From Hydractinia symbiolongicarpus (lineage: Eukaryota > Cnidaria > Hydrozoa > Anthoathecata > Hydractiniidae): a stretch of 64,000 nt of DNA. The translations under genes and the position numbers were made by a program. Location of the stretch: contig NC_079888.1 of NCBI RefSeq assembly GCF_029227915.1, positions 11,577,001-11,641,000 on the forward strand, written 5' to 3'. The notes beneath the pieces are model-generated. The model was given only the letters and a program-made list of their open reading frames with translations. It was not told the DNA's origin and did not search any database. Of this stretch, positions 45,687-57,072 are shown piece after piece; position 1 is the stretch's first letter, and every line of letters begins with the position of its first letter.

Positions 45687-48041
45687 ACTTCTAAAAACGT
45701 TCTGTTTAACCAATATGAAAGTTGTGTACTCAAGCTTTCTAACATTAAATTTATTATTGTTTGTCTATTTATTCTGTGTTTTATTCGTTGCTACACCACA
45801 TAGCTAACTAAACTAAGCGATACTAAGCAAGTAGCACCTGTCCGTATTAAAACTGTCTTTGGCGATATTTTCAAAGATGGCAGAAAAAAGTTCGCGCATG
45901 TCTAATAAAATATAGCCTCATATAAAAGTTTACCGCCATCTCTCGAACAATAAGGCTCTGATTACACTTTTTGTTGTTCATAATTGTTAAAAAAATGTTT
46001 GTAGTTTTAAATCACTTTTTTCGGTTATTCAAGCATATTCTATTTTCTTTATTTTAACACAGAAAAATTTAAAATTTGAATAGAGTTTTAGTCGATCTGG
46101 AGAACTTTAATTTCTTTAAAATTTCCCACGCAGGCTTAACCATATTGGGGATGTCCTTCGTCACTATATTTCCCCATTCGCTTTCAAAATCAATTCGTCG
46201 GCCCTGTACAACACAGTCGGTTTATCAACATACATCAACGCACAACATAAATGTCAAACGAACTCTACGAGCAGCTTTGTTGTTACCCTGCAGTGTCAAG
46301 CGCTCCGTATGTTTTAATACGATAGAGAAATGTCATTTGGGTACACTAAACAGGAGTTGTTAAGCACTGTTTTTTGGTAGCCCTACTGGAAATAATAGGC
46401 AAAATAAATCACTGGAGGTAAGCCACATAAAAGATACTGAAGACCTTACAACTCAATGTGATGTACAATTGAAAGACATTTTTCTCTTCATTGCTAATCG
46501 TATTGTAGTGCACGCTTTTTATAAGAAACATCTTATTAGCAACATGAGACTCGAATCCTTCAATAACGCAAACAATAATAAGCAACAGTCGGTCTACAAA
46601 ATGAGTAAGTAAAATAAAGACAAAAAATAGATTCAGAAAAAAACGTGGTGAAAACTTTTAGTTCCATAAACACTTGTTTACGAGTTGCGCGCTTTGCGTC
46701 GTATCTACCAGGGAAAACCGACCCTTAAGTCGCTTTTCTTTATATACAGCTGTCTTTCCACCTGCGCCAAATTTCTACTGCACATGCGGCGTGCGCTTGC
46801 TTAATTATGCATGTCAATTACCTACAGCCTTATCCATTGGAGGAAGTTTATCTCCAGGGCTTGTTTAGGATTTTTTATTGAGTCACTTCCAATATGTGCA
46901 AAAACCTATTCTTAAATAAGTTAAAAAAATTTCTTTCATTTGTTGAAAACTTGCACTCGAACAAGGCTATTATATTGAAAACATGCTTTAAAAGCTAAAA
47001 ATTCGAGAACCTTAGAGCGATTGAGGATCACGATATTAACTATTAAAAATACTTTTAACGGTTTATCACATAAAAATTTATTTCAGAACTTTGACTTAGT
47101 AGCTAACTTTAATAGTAATAGCCCCTTTGCTTTTTTGACGTAAAAGTTTTAATGAAATGTATTTAGCATGGGATAATAAATTGGTGGAGTCATTAAGTGT
47201 TTTCTTCAATCATTTTAACTTTTTGAACCAACTTTCCCCAAAGTTTGACTAAGCGAGTTCAGACGTTATATGCTGTAAATTTTATAAGGCAAAAAATTTT
47301 TTAACCGGAGCACACTTTGCTTGTATATTCTATCTATTCTATTTATTCTATGAAGCAAGAGCCCCAACAATTATTCCGATATATACCCAATTGCTGCAAG
47401 GTATTTCATGTATTTAGCTAGCTCAGGAGTGACTTATAATCGAAAAGTGTACCTTAACGTCAATCCAACTTTTGGAGGAGAGGGGTTAAATCCCTGAACG
47501 TTAAATTCTCTCATTCGTGAAATATCGACTTTTTTTAAAAAAAGAAGTATTTTAAACTGGCTTGTCGTCTACATGCTTCACAGGATGAGGTGTAAGAGTG
47601 CGTGTAATTTCACGATACTTTAATATTACATTTATAAGTTTGCCCAGGAAAAGGTCTTCTCTAACATTTAAAATAACAGTTGGGTAAACCTGACACTGGT
47701 AAAAAACATTGTACAAAAACATAAACAACAGGCCATACTTATTAGAAGTGGTTGGGATAAAATTACTGAAATTTAGAAAAAACACCATTAGCGAAGTAAA
47801 AAACACTCTTAAAAAAAATAAGGTTCTTTATATGTAGTACTTTTTCAAAAATAGTTACTTCTTTCTCTCATTTATAGAACCTACGTGTGCCAAATAAATA
47901 AAATGCAGTGTAAGCTGGCCTACGTCTGAATGCTGACGGAACGGCTTGTCAGCATATCATAGACGTAGAAGAGCCCTGCGAACGAGTTTGGTAGTAATGG
48001 GCTCAACATTCAAAACAAGAAAAAAAGGAAAACCAACACAC
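45687..48041. other. Region between PKA-RII exons 1b and 1a
   Basis: It presumably contains the promoter and leader of the docking-domain form. No motif specific enough to call and no further ORF with coding character was seen. Confidence 0.35.
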
Positions 48042-48177
48042 CTTCGAGAAGATCGTCATCTTCATCTCCACTTTCATCTGGTTCTTGAAAACGAACAATA
48101 GGTTTTTCTTGTATTTTTTCTGTAACTTTTGGTTGATTTCGTGTATCCACAACACGTAAAATAATTTGTCTAGGCAT
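48042..48177 (-). CDS. PRKAR2: Alternative first exon 1a of PKA-RII (acidic N-terminus, no docking domain)
   Basis: ATG at 48177 opens 45 codons (MPRQIILRVVDTRNQPK..., then an acidic QEPDESGDEDDD stretch) ending in phase 1 at a GTGTGT donor. It joins in frame to the common exon at 33858, giving a 355-aa protein without the docking domain. The acidic Val-Arg-Phe-x-Glu-Pro segment resembles the linker encoded at the end of the docking-domain exon. Joining to the docking exon itself gives an early stop, so the two are mutually exclusive. It could instead belong to an unrelated gene; transcript data are needed to decide. Confidence 0.55.
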
Positions 48178-49355
48178 CTTATATAGCAGAATTTAATAAA
48201 ATCACAACACAACAAATAGAAGTTACATCTCATAACATGAAAGAAAACATACATGAATATATGTAAAAACCTTTTCAACAGAAAACAAAAGAGAAATTCT
48301 GACCCGTTTTGTTTTTGTGTAAAAATCAAATCAAACAAACACTGTATCGCTAACGAATGAGTTAAAAACAAAAAACCACCCTCTTTACCAGACTTTTATT
48401 AGCACGTTAGCATAACTATTGAACAGAGGTGCGAATATTAGCAAAAGATGTACTAAATTCGAAATCCACCCTGGGTACAAGGTTTTTTAGTCGAAATTTA
48501 ACTCCTGGCATGTACCCAATGTTTATAGTTTTCGTTAATGCGGCGGACTACGGATTAAGGTTGCTTAACTTCATTACATTTAGAAAAGGATTTGTTAGAT
48601 CACGTAAGCCGACTATCAAAGAAGGCCGGGGACATAATTGGTAAACTGTATGGTTAACTAAAATCTCTTATATGAACGCGCAACATATTATAAAGGAATT
48701 ATACAAAGGACGCAGGATAAACCTTTTTTCCAGGATCCCTTAGAATCGTGTTGGCTTAAGCAACTTGATTTCAGTCGCAGATCAGAAAAAGAAAATACAC
48801 TACAACGACAGTAAATAGCGACTACAGCAACAACAACAACAAAACAACAAGAACTTTTTAAAAGAAAAATCGCCACCTTTTCTTCATCCACGTTTCCACG
48901 TTTGTATTTAACCTTTATTTTCATTATAAAAACTGAATAATAATTTCCAAATTATTATGAATATTACAAAATATAAAGATAAATCATAAAAATATAATAT
49001 CACTATGGATACAGCCGGCAGATGTAAACAAAGTTGAAAGCAAAAGTTTTCAGTGAAACTTTTTTTTCTTGGATAGAAAGTAAATGTTTTCTCGCTTCTT
49101 TTACAACGGGATAAAACGCAAAATTTTATTCAGCTTGCCAAATTCTTCCAACCTCGTCCCCAGGATTTGTTAGGTAATATTGAAACAAGTGCGTCCCAAC
49201 ACAGGTTGACGAGGTTGAGCTTCTTTACGTAACAGTCTTTCATCCGGCTTTCTTATATTCGAAGCTATTTAGTATATTATTGGAGTAGAAGAGACTTGGG
49301 GGTGATATTGGTGTAGACTGATCTTTAAAAATATCAATGAAACATATTTTAAAGA
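48178..49355. other. Gap between PKA-RII exon 1a and the PG-rich repeat gene
   Basis: A+T-rich with no supported gene. It would contain the promoter of the exon 1a transcript and the 3' end of the downstream minus-strand gene. Confidence 0.35.
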
Positions 49356-52300
49356 CTAAGTTAAAATTCGTCTAAAACCGGAATATACAAATGGACTCGG
49401 TCGAGCCTTTAAAGTCGGGTTTGGACCTTTTAAAATTCCACGATTTGTTTGTCCTGAATGAATTTTGTACGAGTTCGGAGCAGGAGCTGTTGATGCTAAA
49501 AAAATAAGTGAGACAATAACATAAAAAGATTTGTAGATGCGCATTGGCAGGAAAATGGTAACCAAAGCAGCGGAATATATTTAACTAAAACAAAATTCAA
49601 TTTCTTACAAATGTAATAGCTACAACTGCAGCAAAATTCAATAAAATTTCATTTCTATATGTTTTGAAATTGCCATAACCTAACCCTTCCAATTTCCAGG
49701 ATTTTTTAATCTACATGCCATAGTTGGGATCATTTATTTAAAAAACAACCAACAAAAACATCAAGTTACTTTTACTTACATTTTTGTTTGGTGTATCGTT
49801 TCCCCATGCTGTACTGAGGTGCCGATGTTTTCACTTTTGGATAGTAAGCGGCAGGGCCTGGACCGACAGTACCTGAAAAAACAATACATCACTTTCCTTA
49901 ACAATAATGCATCACTTTTACAAACAATAATGCATCACTTTTATTAACAATAATACATCACTGTAAACAATAATGCTTCACTTTTAACAATAATTCATCA
50001 ATTTTAACAATAGTTCATCAATTTTAACAACAATGCATCACTTTTAACAATAATGCAACGCTTCGTCAAAATAATCAAGTAAAAAAGCGGGTAAAAAGTA
50101 ATAATTTATTTCCCACAAAAGTTTTTAAAAAAAGGTGAGAAGGCAAAATCAATCAATTAATAAAAAAGTTGGACTGTCTTGTTTAAGCAAAAAAGGAAGT
50201 TACCTGATCTTGCTTCAATCCTGCTACCCATCGAGAACGCTGCTACGCGTTTACCATCTGGACGTGCGGGAAGTTTGACGTTGTACGTAGCCGGTCCAGG
50301 AGTTTCCTCTAAAAAATAATATGGATGTGAACTTAAGATTGCAAAAAAAAAAAACAGAATCTTCTATCAAGCAGTATTTTCTCTTCTAACATCTACTTCT
50401 TTTTCTCAAACATTATATGTATCAGTTCAAAAATGGAAAAAACGCTATACTTTCTTAAAAACACAGCGAACAAATAAATACATAACAGCGGCATCGAAAT
50501 TTTAATGTTTTGTTACATAAATCTATTTTTAGTTAAAATTAAACCTACACACCATTAGGCGAATTAGTATCACTGGAATCACTTGCGATTTGAACGAATA
50601 GGCAAAATTTCAACAAGCCGGAATTTTCTGCAAAATCGAAAGTTGTATTTCTTCAGTAAAAGTTTTCATCAGGGTCAAAACACCGAAAACACCGATTATT
50701 ATTATTATTATCATCATTATGATTATTATTATAGAGATGCTCTATTTTCGGTAGGAATTGTTGCACAAGCACAATCTAACTATTATAATCGCCCCTTTTG
50801 AGCACCTGAGGGTAGAAGAAAACCATAAAAGGTAATAAAAAACACTACTTGTAAAATCTGGTTTACCTGATTTCTTTTGGAATCTCTTTCCCATCGAATG
50901 TGCGGGAGCATCATTTTTTGAAAAACGGTTTTGATGATCGTAGGTACCAGGTCCGACAACACTGTTCTTCATTACACCTTAGAATAAGAGATCTTTTTAT
51001 ACCAAGAGGAATTAAAAAGGCTTTTAAAAGAATTTGGGCACAACTTCCATATTGAACGTACACTGACAACTTTTAAGACGGATACAGGTTGAAGTTTACA
51101 GATTGCCACTGAAAATAAACTTGATTGTTTACAAGTGGTATGATCAATTGATCTTCGGACACATTGTTTATTTTAAGAAAAATAACTTGAAAAATCACTA
51201 CTCGAGATTATAGGACATACAGACTATAGGACATACAGACTATAGGACATTGTTAAATTAATCAAGTCCACCTGAGGTCATTTTAAAGATGTAGTTCAAA
51301 ATAAAAAAAAAGTTATATATGTTATATATCGAAATCTTACTGTACTCCGCATAGTTGAGAATGTCAGGATATATGGGTCGGCAAACTTTTCTGCATGAAT
51401 ACACCGGCTGCTTTTTCAAGTTTTTGATAGTGCATTTGTAAGTATCTGGACCAGGCTGTGGACTCACTATAAAGAATGTTAACAACAGTGGATATAACAG
51501 TAACAGCGACAGATATAAAAGCACACAAAAACGAACAGATAATCGAGTAAATGCTGGAAATATTTCACGGTTAAAAAAATTATAATTGATGTCAAAATTA
51601 TTCAAATTAACAAATGTTTCAATTATCAACATAATTGTACATCAAAATTACATTATATGCGCAATAAAAATGTTACAATGTGGAAAAGATGGTATCAAAT
51701 CAGACTACAATGGCCGAATCGACAACAGTTCTGTTATAAAATTCTTTACTACCCAAACAAACATAGAGGTAGATAAGACAAAGTTAATTATTTTTGATGC
51801 AAAATAGTACAACGGACAACGAAACTGTAGATACAATAAAAACAAACATGGTACCGTTTCTTTCGAACGTTCGATAGGTCATGCTGCATTTCGGACCTTC
51901 GCCAAGTCGAGATGGCACTCCATACGTATTGGGACTAGGCGCCCATAAATCTAAAAGCCGTTAAATATCACAATCAGTATTATTATTATTTAGGAATATT
52001 TATACAATATAGTTATCAGCGTGATCGCAACTTTCTTAGTATAGAAAATAGACACACATTCGTATTATTAACCCAGGTTCTCTCAAATGACATAGATTAA
52101 CATGTAGCTACGGTAACATGACTTGCTAAATATGACCATGCTTTGTACCGAACAACCGTCAAGGTGATGACAAAACAAGCTTTATAACCACTCGCTCACA
52201 CGCCACACGCTTAGACTTCAACCAAACGTTGCAGTCAGCCTGTTTTTCTGACTCCTGAGATGAGCCACTAAAATCCGATTTCTTGATAAAAATTTAAAGA

Positions 52301-55300
52301 TCTCTGTAATTTGCCACTGCTTCAATTTTTTTCTCATTTTTACACCGTTAGACACTGTTTCAAGAGGTTCTAATCTTAATTTAAATAATTTACACTAGCT
52401 ATGAATAGCACCGGTATGAATAAAAAATTTCATCATAGATTATCATTTCCAATAGAAGGAATTTAGATGGAACAATAAATGAAAAGCACATACTGGATAT
52501 TTCAGGCTGTCGACTGGAAATAGATTTGGCTACAGCTTTACCAATAGTTGTACCAAGATCATAGGCAGCTGGACCAGGGTTGTTGCTTGCTAGGTGTTAG
52601 ACAGACAAATTATGATTTGATAAAACACTAAAATGAAAATGTGATATAATTTACAAGTATTACCTTTTGGTGTTGGTAGTCTTTCACTTAAAGAATAAGC
52701 AGGACCTCGGTCTTTGCAACGAATATCGTACACAGCTGGACCTAAAAATATTGTCCGTAAAGAAAATTTTGTTAGAGCACTTATATTTTAAACACTGAAC
52801 AATTAGAACAACACAAGTATAAAAATACCAAAAAAAATTAAAACAACTATAATTTATTTGAACCCACCTGGGGTTATCGAGTTTAACTGGTTAGTTTGAA
52901 GAGGTAGAGCCAGTCCAAACGATTTTTTGATGTTCTTTTGCCAATGACTCGATTTCGGACGATATTTGGCAGGACCTGGTGTTTTAAAACCTGACAAAAA
53001 ACAAGTTATCGTCACGTCGGTTCCTTAAATTTCAACTTCGTAAACAAGCAAATAAACAAAAAACTAAACAAATCCGTTGTTAGAAAGCTTGAGATTACAG
53101 AGCAAAAATTTGACAGCTTCTGCTGCTTAAACAATCAAATCTTTCCATAAATTTGAACTGACTGTCCTTCACAGATGTGAAAAGTTACCTTGACTATCAA
53201 CAGGTTGGACACGATAGTCTGGTGGTCCATGCATAATCTTTTGTCTTCCACTCATGCTACATTTGGAGCTTTTTTCAGCAAGGTTGCCATGAGTCAACAA
53301 ATACGCTGCTGGTCCCAATGAGCAGGTTTCATGACAACCTGACTTGCTTTTACCAATAAGTGGAAAGCCTCTATCTCTCCATACCATATCTCCTTCGGTT
53401 TTGTATTTATTTGGACCAGGAAAAAGATCAACTAAAAGTATAAGAACATTAGTACAGTTTTAAGGGTTAATCATAGTATATATAATGAAATAAGGAAGGA
53501 GATTGATTTTAAAGGTTGCATTAAGGAAAAATGTGAGGCTATTTTACTATAAAAATACTTTTTGAATACTGCTTGAAATAATCCACATAAATGACCACTT
53601 TAGTTAAGGTACTTAAAATACTTTGGCTAAAGCCAACATTTTTTCGATTTTAGCCAGTAAAATTCTTGAATTTGTAAAGCGCGTTGAAATAGGGAGTCAT
53701 TTATGTTATTTATAAATTTTAAATTTACTCTTTGAATTTCTGGTTGAAAGAACGTATTAGAATTAGCCATATGATAAAAGTACAATCACAGACATTTTGT
53801 ACAAAAACTAAGTGAAAAATAGACCTAAGAGTTGGCTGATCACAAAAAAAAAATTATACTCAATTTTTAAATTTGCTTTTGTATTACAACATATTTAAAT
53901 AAAATGCAGCTAAGTTACTATTACAAATCGATGATGGATCAAAGTATTTAAGTAACAAACATGAAGGTGGCTTCGGCTTTCCAACGATTGAATATTGTGG
54001 TGGTGATGGCTTTGTTAAAGATATGCTTGGAGAATAATCTGCTGCACCAGGAAGAGGTATTGCTAAATATATATATAAAGAATTAATGTTGTTGACAATA
54101 AAATAGGGTAAAGGCTTTTCTCCTATAAAATTTTGTGCACAAGATATTTTCTGTCAGTTTTGTTCTTCCTGTGCACCTGAGAAGGACATCTTTTATCTTA
54201 AAATTAAAAAAAACACTTTTGTATTTGCATGGATCATTAACAATGTGAAAAGAAAAGGATGCTAAATACATATTACATGAACAGCCATGAAGAAACAGCG
54301 GACTCCCACTATCTCAAACTTGCAAGTGACTGAGGAGTTAATTAGCAAAATAAAAATATGAGAGAAAGATATCAGGAAAAAAATGGGCAAAGGAAATAAC
54401 TAAAATATTTGTTTGATGAAGAATATGAGATAGAGAGTTCATTATACCATTCTTGCTAATTTGGTTACCTAATTGTGTCAATGGCTTGCCATTATCTTGT
54501 GGAATATATTCACCCATTGCAGTTCTGTTAACTAAAAAATATATTATTTACAAAAGGGTATATATAGATCTCCTTATGGCATTTGTATATACAGCATACT
54601 TACTTATCATTACATTTCAATACAAAGATCTTAAGCCACGGGACACAAGGCAATGATTTTAGGCAATAGTAACAAATTCAATTTTGTCACAATCAGCTAA
54701 AAAAGTCATTGAGCCACCACATATCTGTGTAACAGGTAACTTTTGCTTAATAGCAAGGAAAACATTCAGCATAAATAATTCATTCTGATTGGCTGGATAC
54801 AAAAAGGTTTGACTTAGAATTTTTTGTTGAAATATGAAGAAATTTTTCAAAAACAAGGTTTTTGTAACCAGTAGCATTTTTACCTTACCAAAAATAAGAT
54901 ACAACAAAATCAAATCAATTTGATTTTATATCTTTTACCTGCCAACAAAATGACTGTTAAGAGTACGAAAAATAAATGCTGTTACATTTTAGGCCATAGT
55001 AATCAATGTAAATATTATACTATTTTGTGTCCCTGTGATCATATATATTGAAAAAAAAAAAAAAATAGAAAAAAAAATTTTTTGCAATGCTTCATCAATT
55101 GATGAAAAAGTATTTTATAGAACACTGCAATAACCTTTATAGAATTCAGTGTAACATAACAAAAACAAAATGAAAAAAAAACACATCAGGTACTTACTTA
55201 TCAATTTTTTTGCAGTTCCTTTCTCACAAGTCAGCATTTCTGTTTGTGATCTATTTACTGTATTCTCATCTTGAATATCTTCTTCTACAACAATGTTGCC

Positions 55301-55306
55301 TTCCAT
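49356..55306 (-). CDS. SHIPPO / sperm-tail PG-rich repeat protein (STPG2-like)
   Basis: Thirteen coding exons on the minus strand: 55306-55198, 54531-54448, 54062-53919, 53431-53189, 52990-52868, 52741-52664, 52589-52494, 51950-51855, 51466-51341, 50977-50867, 50308-50204, 49872-49780, 49495-49356. They total 1548 nt, or 515 aa. Most exons carry one Pro-Gly-Pro-x-x-Tyr repeat: PGPNKY, GPAAY, PGPAKY, PGPAVY, PGPAAY, PSPNTY, PGPDTY, GPGTY, PGPATY, GPGPAAY and APNSY. Proteins of this family lie along flagellar or ciliary microtubules, several inside the doublet lumen. No catalytic or membrane segment is seen. All twelve introns are phase 1, so each exon is a cassette. The length is nearest STPG2 (459 aa in human), but ODF3/CIMAP or STPG1 relatives are not excluded. 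The donors of exons 2 and 3 (GTATAA, GTAACT) are the least certain. Confidence 0.85.
49883..50062. repeat. 20-bp tandem repeat in a PG-rich gene intron
   Basis: Eight to nine imperfect copies of AACAATAATGCATCACTTTT. Units vary by one to four bases and there are no spacers. Confidence 0.85.
51208..51255. repeat. 16-bp tandem repeat
   Basis: TATAGGACATACAGAC is repeated about 2.6 times in an intron of the PG-rich gene. Confidence 0.85.
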
Positions 55307-57072
55307 CGTGATATTTTTACAGATTTTTCTAAATTTTGAACACATACTTAATGTTACTAATTCAAATCCTCCATGGACGTCAATTTATACAATGTAACAT
55401 GTGCACAGATTTTGATATGCCTGAATTTTTTCATTTTTAAACATTTAGGAAAATGTGATCTATTTAGTCATAAAAAATGTATAAAGTAACCATTTTTTTC
55501 ATGGTTTTACTATGATTAAATCAAAATAACATATTCATTAACTCAGCACCTATACATCTTTTTAGAAGCATGGTGTATGATTATAAAAACTGCTAAATCA
55601 GCATTATATGATTATTAATTTTTTTGTTGAGCTATGTTTCCACTGTCTTTACAGGACAGCAACATGTTTAAGCAACATGGGAATTTTATTTCAACCTATG
55701 AATATTTACGTGTTTGTGAATTATAAATATGTATATCCTTTATTGCTTCAAAAGGTATTTCTTTATAGTAATGGCTCAGATGCTTCTCTAACTTTCAGGG
55801 TTGGTAGCATATTTGAAAAAATATTTAAGGTTTTTTAATGGCTTTATTCATCAAAAAAACTACTTTGGTATATAATTTTCTGTCAGTTTCACAGAAACCC
55901 AAAATAATTTTGCTACCTTTTTTTTACTTTCTTCAAAGATTTGTGATAAAAAAACAAGTTTTCAAAAAGGGATACCGTCAAATGGGAAATGATTTTCAAA
56001 ATTAAGTTTGGCAAAAATGCCTTGGGTTTAATTCCCAAGGTTCATAAATTCTGCTTTGACACAATAGAGGGGTCACACTTGAATAAAGCATGCTTAGTTT
56101 TTATACGAAACTAAATCATGTTTCGATTAAACGACAATAAAAAATTGGTAAACAAAACTATTGTTTCAAAAGTATATTTAAAATTTGTTAGTTGTGCATA
56201 ATAGTTATTTCACTGAAATCTCTACTTAAAGCAACTAGCTAAAACAAAAATTTAGCATGTCAACAAAAACTTCCCATCTACTTGCAGTTACCACCTTTGG
56301 TTTACAGAAGAAAAGTTAAGTAGATTATATACATGTTTTACAAGCAAGTTCAAATTACAGGGGTTGTGGTATACGCTTATGCATTAAACACAGTCAGGCT
56401 TAAATTATGCTTAAGTTATTTTTATAGGGAAAAATATTTAAAAAGTTAAACATTGCCTTGTAAACTATATGAATAAGATGCTGTTTTAGCTTAAAAACAG
56501 CCACACTAGCTAAAGGTATAATAAAAACAGGTAAGTTCACAGACAGCATAATTATGTCTTAAATGCCTATCTAGTTTAAATATCATAAGGATTCGCCAAG
56601 GCTGAGCAATATGCTTAATATATGCTGAAAAATTCCCCCTGAGCCTGAATACATGCTTAAAGCATCCGCTGCACTTGTAGCTAGCTAGCATAATATGTAA
56701 TGCTGTAGACGTAAATAATGTCACGTACCTCTCCTATTGCATACAGCGCATAGATTTCTCTTGCCTCGTACACGATTTACCAAATAAAACGTCATACACC
56801 ATAACTTCTTTTTAGGTGACGTCCAATGGAAAGAAATTCAGTTTCGGTTTCGATTTTCGTCTTCCATGATTTTGGCCTTGCTCAACACGTCATATTTTTT
56901 GTAATGTAATCCGAGATTTCTGAGCAAGCGAGAACTGGAATGTAGCTCCCGCGAATAGAACTGACACAGAATCCCACATGAAGCGGACAATGTAAGTGAG
57001 GTCAATTCATACTTACAGCGTGTCGCCATTTGTGTTGGAACCAATGCACAACCGGCATCAAGCATTGGGAAA
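55307..57072. other. Divergent intergenic region, PG-rich gene / LSM8
   Basis: 1.77 kb separates the two start codons. It should contain both promoters. No TATA or other element can be called with support, and no further ORF has coding character. Confidence 0.4.

Noticed and set aside
47552-47806. Hydrophobic minus-strand ORF between PKA-RII exons
   Set aside because: Phe/Lys/Asn-rich composition is what A+T-rich DNA gives by chance; no splice sites fit a gene model.
45473-48177. Joining PKA-RII exon 1a to the docking-domain exon
   Set aside because: Splicing to the AG just upstream of 45686 puts the docking exon out of frame and hits a stop within about a dozen codons.
49883-50062. Regular 20-bp repeats considered as a CRISPR-like array
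   Set aside because: Repeats are directly adjacent without unique spacers, and the region is a eukaryotic intron.
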